Positions 1 through 8,518 of a stretch of 64,000 nucleotides of DNA are shown here, piece by piece. The translations under genes and the position numbers were made by a program. The first letter of the stretch is position 1. Each line of letters starts with the position of its first letter. The notes below the pieces were generated by a model, which was not told the DNA's origin, searched no databases, and worked only from the letters and a program-made list of their open reading frames with translations. Source of the stretch: Pseudorhizobium banfieldiae (GTDB lineage Bacteria; Pseudomonadota; Alphaproteobacteria; Rhizobiales; Rhizobiaceae); the NCBI RefSeq assembly GCF_000967425.1, contig NZ_FO082820.1:3669501-3733500 (forward strand). The letters are read 5' to 3'.

Positions 1-2
1 AG

Positions 3-452
3 GCGCTGGCCGATGTCATGACCCTGAACGTTATCGGCACCGGTCACTGCCTGGAAGCGATCGTGCCGGGTATGATGGAGAACAGGTTGGGCAGGATCGC
101 CGTCATCGCTTCAGTCGCGGGATATGTCGGGCTTCCGGGCGGCGCATTCTACGGCGCCACAAAGTCGGCGCTGATCACGCTTTGCGAGGGTTTGTATCCG
201 GAGTTGAAACGCGCCGGCGTACAGCTGAGCGTCATCAACCCCGGCTTCGTCGAAACACCCCTGACTGCAAGGAACGACTTTCCGATGCCGTTCCTGATCG
301 GCACGGATGAGGCCGCGAAAACAATCCTGAGAGGCCTCGCTTCGGACCGCTTCGAGATCATCTTTCCATGGAAGATGGCGCTGGCGATCAGACTGCTGCG
401 TGCGCTCCCGAGGCCTCTGCTGTTCATGATCACGAAGCGGATGGTGCGGTAG
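3..452 (+). CDS. SDR-family oxidoreductase, C-terminal part (5' end outside window)
   Basis: The reading frame is open from the window edge through the first ATG at 18, so this is the last 149 residues of a longer gene. It carries the short-chain dehydrogenase active site: a Ser in the VIASVAG strand and the YxxxK pair in YGATKSA, followed by the PGFVETPL loop that closes over the cofactor. The Rossmann glycine motif lies upstream of the window, so cofactor preference cannot be read. The gene converges on the methyltransferase gene with a gap of 13 bases. SDRs occur in some photo-oxidative stress fatty-acid clusters, but this one is on the opposite strand and need not belong to that operon. 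The substrate is unknown. Confidence 0.85.
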   Translation, partial: ALADVMTLNVIGTGHCLEAIVPGMMENRLGRIAVIASVAGYVGLPGGAFYGATKSALITLCEGLYPELKRAGVQLSVINPGFVETPLTARNDFPMPFLIGTDEAAKTILRGLASDRFEIIFPWKMALAIRLLRALPRPLLFMITKRMVR

Positions 453-465
453 TAGCCAAGAATCG

Positions 466-1683
466 CTACCCGACCTTTAGGTGGAACTGCACGACATCCA
501 ACCGCTCGGCCCTGAAGCCGACGGCGCAATACTGCAGGTAGTAGTGCCACATCCGTCTGAAGCGTTCATCGAACCCCAGCGGTGCGATCCGGGACCAGTT
601 CTTATGAAACGCCTTGTCCCACTGCAGCAGTGTCCGCTCGTAATCTCGGCCGAACCGGAAGCTCCCGGCAACTCGCATCTCTGCTTTTTCGACGGCATCC
701 CCGAAGGCGGAAACTGATGGAAGCATCCCGCCCGGGAAGATGTAGGTCTGGATGAAATCGGCATTCCTTCGATAGTGCTCGAAGCGGTCCTCCGCGATCG
801 TTATGGTCTGAATGACCGCTTCGCCTCCCGGCTGCAGCAGCCGGCGGACGCGATCGAAAAAGATCGGCCAGTTCTCTTCGCCGACGGCCTCGAACATCTC
901 GATCGAGACGATCTTGGTGAATTGCCCCCGGCAGTCGCGATAATCCTCAAGACGGATTTCCACTCGATCCGCCAGGCCCATGCGTTGCAGCCTACGTTGC
1001 GCATAGGCAGCCTGCTCAGTTGACAAGGTCAGCCCGGTAACGCGGCATCCGGTTTCCCTCGCCGCATATTCCGCAAAACCTCCCCAGCCACAGCCAATCT
1101 CCAGCACATGATCCTCAGGACCGATATCGAGACTCCTGACGATACGGTCGTACTTCGCGCGCTGGGCCATCTCGAGCGATTGGTCGGCACCGTCAAAGCA
1201 GGCCGAGGAGTATGTCATCGTGCGGTCGAGCCAGGCACTGTAGAAGTCGTTGCCGAGGTCATAGTGATACGAGATGTTCCGCCGGCTGCCTGAGCGCGAG
1301 TTCGCGCGAAGACGGTGGCGCACATATGCCACGAGCTTTCGCAGACCACTGCCGACAAGAAGCCGGCCCCAAGCGGCGTCATTGGCAACGGCGAGCTCCA
1401 GAACCGCTCCCAGGTCCGGGGAACTCCAGTCTCCGTCCAAGTAGGAACGGGCAAAGCCCAGGCTCCCTCCCGCCAGGAGGCGGCGTACTGGACGTGCGTT
1501 GGCGAGCTCGATGATCGCACTAGGCCCGGCCGCAGAACCCTCGAAATGTCGTTCTGCTCCACCCGGAAAGCGAAGTGTGAGACGTCCCGCCACGATCATC
1601 TCTGCCCAGCGGCAAAGGGCTGCCTGCCAGATCGGTGACCGCGAATATCCGCGGTGGTGGTCGACATGCTGGAGATCCGTCAT
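466..1683 (-). CDS. CFA-like SAM-dependent fatty-acid methyltransferase (cyclopropane synthase family, possibly UfaM type)
   Basis: 405 residues from ATG 1683, which overlaps the stop of the preceding DUF1365 gene by one base (TGATG). The reading frame extends further upstream, but that part lies inside DUF1365. The SAM-binding motif VLEIGCGWGG is at residues 193-202, and HYDLGNDFY at 140-148 and IEMFEAVG at 261-268 are hallmark cyclopropane-fatty-acid synthase family motifs. Compared with E. coli Cfa as I recall it, two bicarbonate-site residues differ: the Cys of the YSC motif is Ser160, and the His of HTI is Gln292 (IQTITI). This suggests methylation of a membrane lipid acyl chain without ring closure, as in the furan-fatty-acid methyltransferase of Rhodobacter. 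Third gene of an operon with the FAD oxidoreductase and DUF1365. Family assignment is firm; the exact product is inference. Confidence 0.9.
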   Translation of the reverse strand: MTDLQHVDHHRGYSRSPIWQAALCRWAEMIVAGRLTLRFPGGAERHFEGSAAGPSAIIELANARPVRRLLAGGSLGFARSYLDGDWSSPDLGAVLELAVANDAAWGRLLVGSGLRKLVAYVRHRLRANSRSGSRRNISYHYDLGNDFYSAWLDRTMTYSSACFDGADQSLEMAQRAKYDRIVRSLDIGPEDHVLEIGCGWGGFAEYAARETGCRVTGLTLSTEQAAYAQRRLQRMGLADRVEIRLEDYRDCRGQFTKIVSIEMFEAVGEENWPIFFDRVRRLLQPGGEAVIQTITIAEDRFEHYRRNADFIQTYIFPGGMLPSVSAFGDAVEKAEMRVAGSFRFGRDYERTLLQWDKAFHKNWSRIAPLGFDERFRRMWHYYLQYCAVGFRAERLDVVQFHLKVG

Positions 1684-2468
1684 CACCGCTCCTCCAACTG
1701 GACGATTGTCCGGGCATGTGGACTCAGGCTCCTGATGTGCCGGTGAATGGGCACGCCTTTCAGCCAGAGCCGCAGCGCCTCCCAATGAATAGCCGCAGTC
1801 ACCTTCAACGTCATCAGCGGAAAGCCGATCAATGTGCGCAACAGGCTTGCATCGGACAGAACCCTTCGTTCGCCGGAAAAAGACGCCGACAGTAGAGAGC
1901 CCTCGCAATCCGCTTCACGTATCGCAATGGCAACCCGGGAGTCGGGCCGTCGCGTGGTAAACTGATACGAACAGTCCATCGGGATGAATGGCGAGACATA
2001 CATTTCCTTGCGGCAGGAGTGCCGCACGACGCTCCGCGAACCGCCGTCGATCGGGATCACATAGGTGTGCCGCTCGTGGAACGTGTTGCAGACCTCGTAC
2101 AGGATCGCCACCAGATCCCCATCCCGCGTTTCGCAGAAATAGACCGTCAGCGGATTGAAGACATAGCCAAACAGGCGCGGGTAGCAGAGAAGACGAATTC
2201 GAAGGTCCGCTCGATCCAACCCGGCATCAGAGAGCTGGGCTTCCACCCACTCCCGAAGCTTCCCCGGCTGCCCGGAGCCATGATCCGTGTCCCAGAAGCT
2301 GATCAATGCGTTGCGGTTATAGCCGAACACCCGAAGACGGCGATCGAGATCCGGCAACTCATCCAGGTCGATGAGGAGAGAGAACACCTTATAGCGAAGC
2401 CGGTGTTCCTTCGGTCGATATCGACGGTGCACGACGTCGCCGACATAGATGGCCGATCCTCTGTTCAT
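1683..2468 (-). CDS. DUF1365 family protein
   Basis: 261 residues from ATG 2468, which overlaps the stop of the FAD oxidoreductase gene by 4 bases (ATGA). The protein starts MNRGSAIYVGDVVHRRY and has the DUF1365 core: HRLRYKVFSLLIDLDELP, a PRLFGYVFNPLTVYFC segment, and a late FMP/MDCSYQF-like region. It has no signal peptide. DUF1365 genes almost always sit between a flavin amine-oxidase-like gene and a CFA-like methyltransferase, as here. In Rhodobacter sphaeroides this set belongs to the singlet-oxygen sigma-E regulon and to methylated furan-fatty-acid synthesis. Its own catalytic step is not visible from the sequence. Translational coupling on both sides implies joint expression and probably one pathway. 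Confidence 0.9.
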   Translation of the reverse strand: MNRGSAIYVGDVVHRRYRPKEHRLRYKVFSLLIDLDELPDLDRRLRVFGYNRNALISFWDTDHGSGQPGKLREWVEAQLSDAGLDRADLRIRLLCYPRLFGYVFNPLTVYFCETRDGDLVAILYEVCNTFHERHTYVIPIDGGSRSVVRHSCRKEMYVSPFIPMDCSYQFTTRRPDSRVAIAIREADCEGSLLSASFSGERRVLSDASLLRTLIGFPLMTLKVTAAIHWEALRLWLKGVPIHRHIRSLSPHARTIVQLEER

Positions 2469-3784
2469 TCCGCAGCCTCGAGCATCTCGGGCACAAAAAT
2501 CCGTCCCGACGGTTCGGCAAGTTTCCAGGGTCTTTGGTTGCCGGTCAATCGTTCCGCCACGGCAAGGCCGGCCTGCAGCCCGTCTTCGTGAAACCCGCTC
2601 CCGAAATGTGCGCCGCAGAACCACACGCCCCGCCTTCCCTGCAGGTCCCAGATCTGCCGCTGTGCCTGCAGTGCCGCCGCGTCGAACAACGGATGCTTGT
2701 AGTCGAACGTCCGGATGACGTGCTCCTGGGCGATGGAACGGCATGGGTTCAGGGTCACGAATAACGGCTTGCTGGTTTCGAGGTTCTGCAGACGGTTCAT
2801 CCAGTAGGTTACGCAAAGTTGCCGATCCTCACCGGAAGCTTTCGCGCCGATGTAATTCCAGCTCGACCAGACCTGCTTTCGCTTCGGCATGAGCGACCGG
2901 TCGCAATGAAGGACGGCCTGATTGCGCGTGTAGCGGAATCGACCGAGCACATCACGCTCCCGCCGATCTGCATCGGCGAGAACGGCGAGCGCATCGTCGG
3001 CATGGGTTGCCAGGATCACCTGATCGAAGCGGTCGGCATTTCCGGAGGCATCCCTTACGATGACCCGGCCTCCTTCAGATCGAACCTCCGTGACCCGGCT
3101 CTTCAAGCGTATCTCGCCCCGGAAATCTCCCATGAGACGCCGGACATACTCCACGCTGCCACCCGTCACCGTCCGCCATTGAGGGCGATCCTTGAACTGC
3201 ACCAGCCCGTGATTGATGAAGAAGCGCAGGAAAGCGGTGAGCGGGTAGTCCCGCATGTCCCTCGCTGTGGTAGACCAGATGGCGGCGCCCATCGGCAGCA
3301 GATGATCGTCGATGAATGCGTGAGAATACGCTTCGCGCACCAGGAACTCTCCCAGCGAAAGACCATCCAGATCAGGCCTCTGCAGCAATTGAGGCGCGTC
3401 TCGATAAAACCGCACCACATCGGACACCATGCGCCAGAAGCGCGGCCGGGCCGCATTGCGCCGCTGGCCGAGCAGCCCTCCGAGACCGGTCCCGGAGTAT
3501 TCGAAGGAGCCCTCATCCAGCGAGGCCGCGAAGGACATGTTCGTTGCCTCGCTCGCAACGCCGAGATGATCGAACAGCGCAACCAGGTTCGGATAGTTGC
3601 GCTCGTTGTAGACGATGAACCCGGAATCGACGGGGACTCTTCCTTCATCGACATCGATGGTCACCGTATTCGAGTGCCCACCAATACGATCCTCGGCCTC
3701 GTAGATCGTCACCTCACAGCTCTTGCTGGCGAGCCAAGCGGCCGACATGCCGCTGATGCCCGAGCCGATGACGGCGATGCGCAT
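2465..3784 (-). CDS. FAD-dependent oxidoreductase (amine-oxidase/desaturase-like fold)
   Basis: 439 residues if translated from ATG 3784 (MRIAVIGSGISGMSAAW); an alternative ATG at 3817 adds 11 residues not expected in the family. The N-terminal GxGxxG FAD motif is at residues 7-12, followed by YEAEDRIGGHSNTV, and the C-terminal FAD contact is GVWFCGAHFGSGFHEDGLQAG. This is the amine-oxidase/phytoene-desaturase-like superfamily. It is the first gene of the operon with DUF1365 and the CFA-like methyltransferase, and a candidate ECF promoter lies just upstream (3847-3876). By analogy with Rhodobacter it may desaturate or oxidise a methylated acyl chain made by the downstream methyltransferase. 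The substrate is inferred from context only. Confidence 0.88.
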   Translation of the reverse strand: MRIAVIGSGISGMSAAWLASKSCEVTIYEAEDRIGGHSNTVTIDVDEGRVPVDSGFIVYNERNYPNLVALFDHLGVASEATNMSFAASLDEGSFEYSGTGLGGLLGQRRNAARPRFWRMVSDVVRFYRDAPQLLQRPDLDGLSLGEFLVREAYSHAFIDDHLLPMGAAIWSTTARDMRDYPLTAFLRFFINHGLVQFKDRPQWRTVTGGSVEYVRRLMGDFRGEIRLKSRVTEVRSEGGRVIVRDASGNADRFDQVILATHADDALAVLADADRRERDVLGRFRYTRNQAVLHCDRSLMPKRKQVWSSWNYIGAKASGEDRQLCVTYWMNRLQNLETSKPLFVTLNPCRSIAQEHVIRTFDYKHPLFDAAALQAQRQIWDLQGRRGVWFCGAHFGSGFHEDGLQAGLAVAERLTGNQRPWKLAEPSGRIFVPEMLEAAE

Positions 3785-3846
3785 TGGTCCCACACCGCCC
3801 GAAAACTCCAGCCCCATACCTAAAGCCCTACATGATTGACTGATCG

Positions 3847-3876
3847 CTTCTACGCGCTGGATCGGACGATGGATCG
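3847..3876 (-). promoter_or_regulatory. Candidate ECF (RpoE/ChrR-type) promoter for the FAD oxidoreductase operon
   Basis: On the minus strand CGATCC (3876-3871) is separated by exactly 18 bases from TAGAAG (3852-3847). The same -35/spacer/-10 layout recurs on the plus strand at 3911-3940. It resembles the TGATCC-N18-TAAGA type promoter of Rhodobacter sigma-E. A start near 3840 would place both possible start codons of the oxidoreductase downstream. Seen by eye; not tested. Confidence 0.6.
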
Positions 3877-3910
3877 GCCGGCCATCGGAAACGGCAGCGA
3901 TTTTTTTTTA

Positions 3911-3940
3911 TGATCCATACTGATGCGGCGGGCGTAGAGG
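3911..3940 (+). promoter_or_regulatory. Candidate autoregulated ECF promoter for rpoE-chrR
   Basis: TGATCC (3911-3916), 18 bases, then TAGAGG (3935-3940). The -35 hexamer matches that of the Rhodobacter rpoE autoregulatory promoter. Transcription would begin near 3947, which excludes the ATG at 3910 as a start for the sigma gene and leaves ATG 4036, preceded by an AGG-containing ribosome site. Confidence 0.65.
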
Positions 3941-4035
3941 GCCGCATGAGCTTGAGCATTCCATTTGCACCCCAGACGTGCCAGAACCATGCATCCGCAC
4001 CGCTTCGGCGGCGGCGGGCAAGGCAAGGCATAGGT

Positions 4036-4620
4036 ATGACAAAGCCGAAGACACCGGCGAGCAAGGCAGCCGAACCCACACCGGCGCATCTCGCAACTCT
4101 GCTTGTGACCGTGGGACGGGACCGTGACGTGGAGGCGTTCGAAGCGCTTTTCCGGTTCTATGCCCCGAAAATCCGCGCCTTCATGGCGCTGAAGACGAAG
4201 GATAGGCAGGCCGCGGAAGAACTGATGCAGGAAACGATGATGGCGGTCTGGTCGAAGTCGGCCCAGTTCGATCCGGCAAGAGGCACTGTATCCGCCTGGG
4301 TCTTCACCGTGGCACGCAACATCCGCATCGACGCCTACCGGCGCAAGCAACCCATGTTCGACCCCCAGGATCCGGCCTTCGTCGCAGACGATATACCTCC
4401 TGCAGACAGCGAGTTCGAACAGGCGCAGGAGGCAGATCTGCTGCGACGGGCACTCTCGACACTCCCGAGCGAACAGCAGGATGTACTCAAGAAGGCATTT
4501 TTTGAAGACATCCCGCACTCTGCCATCGCGCAGCAGATGAACCTGCCGCTTGGTACCGTGAAGTCGCGTATCCGGCTGGCCTTCACAAAGCTCCGCGCGG
4601 CGCTGGAGGACCGGCGATGA
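4036..4620 (+). CDS. rpoE: ECF RNA polymerase sigma factor, RpoE/ChrR-partner type
   Basis: 194 residues from ATG 4036 (MTKPKTPASK). Sigma region 2 is clear (FEALFRFYAPKIRAFMALK, AEELMQETMMAVWSK, AWVFTVARNIRIDAYRR), followed by region 4 (LPSEQQDVLKKAFFEDIPHSAIAQQMNLPLGTVKSRIRLAF). It overlaps the anti-sigma gene by 4 bases, the standard sigma/anti-sigma layout. The N-terminal and region-2 sequences closely resemble Rhodobacter sphaeroides RpoE, which controls the singlet-oxygen response. Its expected targets include the divergent lipid-modification operon, whose promoter mirrors its own. The longer frame from 3910 is rejected because it would start inside the -35 element. Confidence 0.95.
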   Translation: MTKPKTPASKAAEPTPAHLATLLVTVGRDRDVEAFEALFRFYAPKIRAFMALKTKDRQAAEELMQETMMAVWSKSAQFDPARGTVSAWVFTVARNIRIDAYRRKQPMFDPQDPAFVADDIPPADSEFEQAQEADLLRRALSTLPSEQQDVLKKAFFEDIPHSAIAQQMNLPLGTVKSRIRLAFTKLRAALEDRR

Positions 4621-5294
4621 AGGTACGTCACCACATCAGCGAGGAAATGCTTCTCGATTATGCCGCCGGAACCTTGTCGGAGGGCTGGAGTATTGCAGTT
4701 GCCTCTCACCTCGCCCTCTGCCCGACCTGCCGCAATCACCTCTCTGCCATGGAAGGCGCAGCCGGTGCGCTCCTGGACAAGATTTCGGTGTCAGATGACT
4801 TCGGTGATTCATGGGACCGTTTCCGGACGCGCTTGAAGGAGAAGGCAACTGACCCGGAGGCTGCTGCTCCCGGCGACAGCGTGCGGACAGTTCCCCCTGG
4901 CACGCCGAGTGCTGTCCTGCCGGAGCCCTTGCGCTCCTATGTAGGCAGCGATGTGGACGGCCTGAAATGGCGCGCCTTGGGACGCGGCGCCTATCAGATC
5001 CGGATTCCAACCAGCGACCCCTCCACACAGGTTCGCTTGCTCCGTATCCCCGCTGGCAAGCCGGTCCCCGAACACACCCACAGGGGCCGGGAGCTTACGC
5101 TCGTGCTGTCGGGAAGCTTCCGCGACGGAGACGAGCTGTTCGAGCGTGGTGATATGGAGGAGGCGGACGATGAACTCCTTCACACGCCGGTGGCGACGGA
5201 AGGGGAAGACTGCATCTGCCTCGCCGTCACCGAAGCGCCGCTGAAATTCACGAGCTGGATCGTTCGGATGATCCAGCCGATCCTCAAGATCTGA
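4617..5294 (+). CDS. chrR: ChrR-type zinc anti-sigma factor with cupin domain
   Basis: 225 residues. The N-terminal zinc anti-sigma domain shows His6, His31, Cys35 and Cys38 (HLALCPTC), the same positions as the zinc ligands of Rhodobacter ChrR. A linker of about 60 residues leads to a C-terminal cupin with the metal set His153, His155, Glu159 (EHTHRGREL) and His189. Cys199 and Cys201 match a C-x-C pair also found in ChrR. The family holds the sigma factor inactive until singlet oxygen or a related oxidant triggers release or proteolysis. No membrane segment is present, so it acts in the cytoplasm. Translationally coupled to rpoE. Confidence 0.95.
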   Translation: MKVRHHISEEMLLDYAAGTLSEGWSIAVASHLALCPTCRNHLSAMEGAAGALLDKISVSDDFGDSWDRFRTRLKEKATDPEAAAPGDSVRTVPPGTPSAVLPEPLRSYVGSDVDGLKWRALGRGAYQIRIPTSDPSTQVRLLRIPAGKPVPEHTHRGRELTLVLSGSFRDGDELFERGDMEEADDELLHTPVATEGEDCICLAVTEAPLKFTSWIVRMIQPILKI

Positions 5295-5319
5295 TCCAAG
5301 AGCCGGAGAGGTATGTCCG

Positions 5320-5721
5320 ATGCCAGTACCTGTCGTCGCTTATCTTGTCACCGCCGTCGCATTCTTCGCCATTGACGCAATCTGGCTCGGTCGGGTTGCA
5401 ACCGGTCTCTATCGCGGTTGGCTTGGCGACATGATGCTTGAGCAGCCGAACTTCGCAGCCGCGGGAGCCTTCTACCTCGTCTACGTGGCGGGCATCGTCT
5501 ACTTCGCCGTCATGCCTGCGCTGGCCGCAAACAGCTGGACACAGGCCGCCATCGCAGGGGCAATCCTGGGCCTTGTAGCCTATGGAACCTACGACATGAC
5601 CAACCTCGCGACCTTGAAGAATTGGCCGCTGGCCATGACCATCACCGACATGGCATGGGGCACTGTCCTGACTTCCTTCGCTGCCACTGCCGGGTTCTTC
5701 ATCACGCAGAAGATCGCCTGA
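5320..5721 (+). CDS. DUF2177 family small membrane protein
   Basis: 133 residues, four hydrophobic segments (about 4-22, 47-68, 76-97 and 107-128), and the family signature AFFAIDAIWLG near the N-terminus with YGTYDMTNLATLKNWP in the third segment. It lies 25 bases after chrR on the same strand, so it is probably in the same transcript. DUF2177 genes often accompany ChrR-controlled lipid or photo-oxidative stress clusters. The biochemical function is unknown. Confidence 0.88.
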   Translation: MPVPVVAYLVTAVAFFAIDAIWLGRVATGLYRGWLGDMMLEQPNFAAAGAFYLVYVAGIVYFAVMPALAANSWTQAAIAGAILGLVAYGTYDMTNLATLKNWPLAMTITDMAWGTVLTSFAATAGFFITQKIA

Positions 5722-5868
5722 AGCGACACGAAATGCCTAACTTCAGGGCAGAAGGTTTACATCGAGATGGTCCGCTCTATTCTGCCAGACACTAACGTCC
5801 GGAAGTACGGCGGAGGCGGTTCAGTGAGAGAGCCCTATCGCCGGAGGTGAAGCAGGAGGATTGTTTAC

Positions 5869-8067
5869 GTGGTGCAGCCCGAATCGGATCTCGAAGGTTG
5901 CGCGCGGGAGCCAATCCACATCCCCGGAGCAATCCAGCCACACGGAGCATTGTTCGTGCTCCGCCCCTCGGACATGACCGTCATTCAGGCCAGTGCGAAT
6001 ACAGGAAATCTGCTCGGATCGAGCCTCATCCTGAGCGATAAGCCACTAAACCTTGGCCCTAGCGTTGAACGCATCCGGGAATGGTATGAAAGCGGCGAGC
6101 CGGCTTTACAGATAGCCATACCGGACCGGGGCCTGATCCTGATCGCCCATCGCTCCAACGGCCTCATCATTGGCGAAGTGGAAGAGGCCGAAGAGGCGAC
6201 GCCCTCCGGTATCTTTTCCGGACTGCGAAGTTTCATCGAACGCCTGGCCGCCCACACTGACACGCCGGGTTCCCTCAATGAAACGGTGCGGTTCGTGCAG
6301 GAACTCACAGGCTTCGACCGCGTCCTCGCCTACCGTTTCGACGACGCCTGGAATGGCCAAGTCGTCGCCGAGGCCGGGAACGGAAGACTTCCGTCTTATC
6401 TGGACCTGCGCTTTCCGGCTTCCGACATACCCGCGCAGGCACGGGCGCTATACGCCACCAATCGGGTTCGCCTTATCCCGGATGCACGCTACGAACCCGT
6501 TCCACTCGAGCCCGCTCTCAACCCCGAGACGAACGAGCCGCTTGACCTGAGTTCCGCACAGCTGCGCAGCGTCTCTCCCGTTCATCTTGAGTACATGAGA
6601 AACATGGGCACTGCTGCTTCCATGTCCATCTCGATCATGATTGACGGGCACCTTTGGGGCCTGGTCTCCTGCCACAGTGCGCAGCCGCACAAGGTGAGTT
6701 CGACGCTTCGGGATCTCTGCGACTTTGTCGTTCAGTCGCTGGCCATGCGTATTGCCGCCCAGGAACGCGCAGCCGAAGCGTCCCAACGAGTTCACCTCAG
6801 CCAGGTTACCGGACGGCTACTTGCCTCCATGAGCGCTAGTTCCGATTGGGTCGAAGGATTGGCGGAAGCCCGTGACGACCTGCTGAGGCAGGTGAGCGCA
6901 ACAGGTGCGGCAATCATGACTGACGCCCGGTGCATCTGCCGGGGAAGCACCCCCTCCGAGCCGCAGCTTCAGACAATCGTGCATTGGCTGGAACAAAATG
7001 GGGATGCAGACGAAGTCTTCGCCACGGCTTCGCTGTCTGCCCAATTGGCCTCCGCCACCGACTTCGCCGATACGGCGAGTGGAATTCTGGCAATCCGACT
7101 CTCCAAGCTATACCCCAGTTGGCTGATCTGGGTCCGCCCGGAAGTTCATCGGACCGTCATCTGGGGAGGCGATCCTCATAAGCACGTCGCCGAGAATGGG
7201 CGTATCCATCCCCGCAAATCTTTCGGGGCCTGGCAGGAGCAGGTGCGCCTGCAGGCACTACCCTGGACAGCAGCGGAGATCGCGGCAGCACGCGACCTCC
7301 GTGCTGCAATTGTGGGGATCGTCCTTCGACGCGCGGAAGAACTTGCGGAGCTGACCAGTGAGCTGCAGCGCTCCAATAAGGAACTGGAGGCCTTCTCCTA
7401 TTCCGTCTCGCACGATCTGCGGGCGCCATTTCGACACATCGTGGGTTTCGCGCAGTTGCTGCGGGAACGCGAGGGGGAACTCGACGAAAAGTCCCGGCAC
7501 TATCTTAGCAACATATCGGAATCAGCGCTCGCTGCGGGCCGGCTGGTCGACGACCTTCTGAACTTCTCGCACCTCGGACGCACGGCGATCGTGCCTAAGA
7601 AGGTGGATATGAACAAGCTCGTTTCGGAAGTGGTCAAGAGCGTGATGTTGACCCAGAGTGAGCGGAAGATCGAATGGCGGATCGCCTCCTTGCCTGTCGC
7701 CTGGGGTGACTCTACCCTGCTACGGCAGGTCTGGTATAACCTGGTCGACAATGCGGTGAAATATACGAGAGATCAGGATCCGGCCGTCATCTCCATCGAT
7801 GGTTCCGCAGACATGGAACAGCGCGTCTATCGGATATCCGACAATGGGGTAGGGTTCGACATGGCTTACGTCGGGAAGCTGTTCGGCGTATTCCAGCGGC
7901 TCCAGCGCGCGGAAGATTTCGAAGGCACCGGCATCGGCCTAGCGCTCGCACGACGCATCATTGACCGCCACGGCGGATCGATCACGGCAACAGGTGAAGT
8001 TGGCAAGGGCGCCGAGTTCGTATTCGCCCTGCCGACACCGGATAGAAAGGGAAGAGCGATTGCCTGA
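5869..8067 (+). CDS. bphP: Bacteriophytochrome histidine kinase
   Basis: 732 residues from GTG 5869, 8 bases after an AGGAGGA ribosome site. Domain order is PAS (with biliverdin-attaching Cys11 in CAREPIHIPG), GAF (PASDIP at 183-188 with Asp186; His239 in PVHLEYM; His269 in SCHS), PHY (tongue motif PRKSF at 448-452), HisKA (phospho-acceptor His515 in SVSHDLRAP) and HATPase (NLVDNAVKYT, GTGIGLALARR). All chromophore-pocket residues expected of a red/far-red photoreceptor are present. The adjacent response regulator overlaps its 3' end, so it is the likely phosphorylation partner. No heme oxygenase for biliverdin synthesis is seen in this window; it must be elsewhere. Confidence 0.97.
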   Translation: MVQPESDLEGCAREPIHIPGAIQPHGALFVLRPSDMTVIQASANTGNLLGSSLILSDKPLNLGPSVERIREWYESGEPALQIAIPDRGLILIAHRSNGLIIGEVEEAEEATPSGIFSGLRSFIERLAAHTDTPGSLNETVRFVQELTGFDRVLAYRFDDAWNGQVVAEAGNGRLPSYLDLRFPASDIPAQARALYATNRVRLIPDARYEPVPLEPALNPETNEPLDLSSAQLRSVSPVHLEYMRNMGTAASMSISIMIDGHLWGLVSCHSAQPHKVSSTLRDLCDFVVQSLAMRIAAQERAAEASQRVHLSQVTGRLLASMSASSDWVEGLAEARDDLLRQVSATGAAIMTDARCICRGSTPSEPQLQTIVHWLEQNGDADEVFATASLSAQLASATDFADTASGILAIRLSKLYPSWLIWVRPEVHRTVIWGGDPHKHVAENGRIHPRKSFGAWQEQVRLQALPWTAAEIAAARDLRAAIVGIVLRRAEELAELTSELQRSNKELEAFSYSVSHDLRAPFRHIVGFAQLLREREGELDEKSRHYLSNISESALAAGRLVDDLLNFSHLGRTAIVPKKVDMNKLVSEVVKSVMLTQSERKIEWRIASLPVAWGDSTLLRQVWYNLVDNAVKYTRDQDPAVISIDGSADMEQRVYRISDNGVGFDMAYVGKLFGVFQRLQRAEDFEGTGIGLALARRIIDRHGGSITATGEVGKGAEFVFALPTPDRKGRAIA

Positions 8068-8518
8068 ACTGAGACCGATCCTTCTCGTGGAAGACAGCCC
8101 GCGGGATCTTGAACTGACACTCGCGGCCTTGGAGAAATGCCAGCTCGCCAATGAGATCGTGATCGCGCGCGATGGCGCGGAGGCGATCGACTATCTGTTT
8201 GGCACGGGCACTTATGAAGGCCGTCCGGAGGGCGACCCGACCGTCGTGCTGCTCGACCTGAAGTTGCCCAAGGTCGATGGGCTGGAAGTGCTTGAAAGGG
8301 TCAAGCGCAACGAAAGGCTCCGTCACATCCCCATCGTTATGCTGACATCATCGCGAGAAGAGCAGGACCTCGTGAAGAGCTATGAGCTCGGCGTCAATGC
8401 TTTTGTGGTCAAGCCTGTCGAGTTCAACGAGTTCTTCAAGGCCATCCAGGACCTCGGCGTATTCTGGGCGCTGCTGAACGAACCCCCACCCGGATCGCTG
8501 CGCAATGGACGTGCATAA
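8060..8518 (+). CDS. Single-domain response regulator, phytochrome partner (Rcp1/AtRR1-like)
   Basis: 152 residues from TTG 8060, which overlaps the end of the phytochrome gene by 8 bases and follows an AAGGGAAGAG ribosome site. The CheY-like receiver has VEDSPRD acidic residues, phospho-acceptor Asp in VVLLDLKLPKVDG, Thr in VMLTSS and Lys in VVKPV. The loop DYLFGTGTYEGRPEGDPTVV is typical of phytochrome-associated Rcp1-type regulators. There is no output domain, so it probably passes phosphate on or acts by protein contact. It overlaps the next gene by 14 bases, giving a tight three-gene operon. Confidence 0.93.
   Translation: MPELRPILLVEDSPRDLELTLAALEKCQLANEIVIARDGAEAIDYLFGTGTYEGRPEGDPTVVLLDLKLPKVDGLEVLERVKRNERLRHIPIVMLTSSREEQDLVKSYELGVNAFVVKPVEFNEFFKAIQDLGVFWALLNEPPPGSLRNGRA

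Noticed and set aside
2819..3823. 334-codon plus-strand open frame
   Set aside because: Antisense shadow of the FAD oxidoreductase, which has full family motifs.
3910..4035. Upstream extension of the sigma factor from ATG 3910
   Set aside because: The ATG overlaps the TGATCC -35 element, and the added residues have no sigma-factor similarity.
5293..5322. TGATCC at the end of chrR as a second ECF promoter
   Set aside because: At 18 bases spacing the next hexamer is TCCGAT, not a TAGA-like -10 element.
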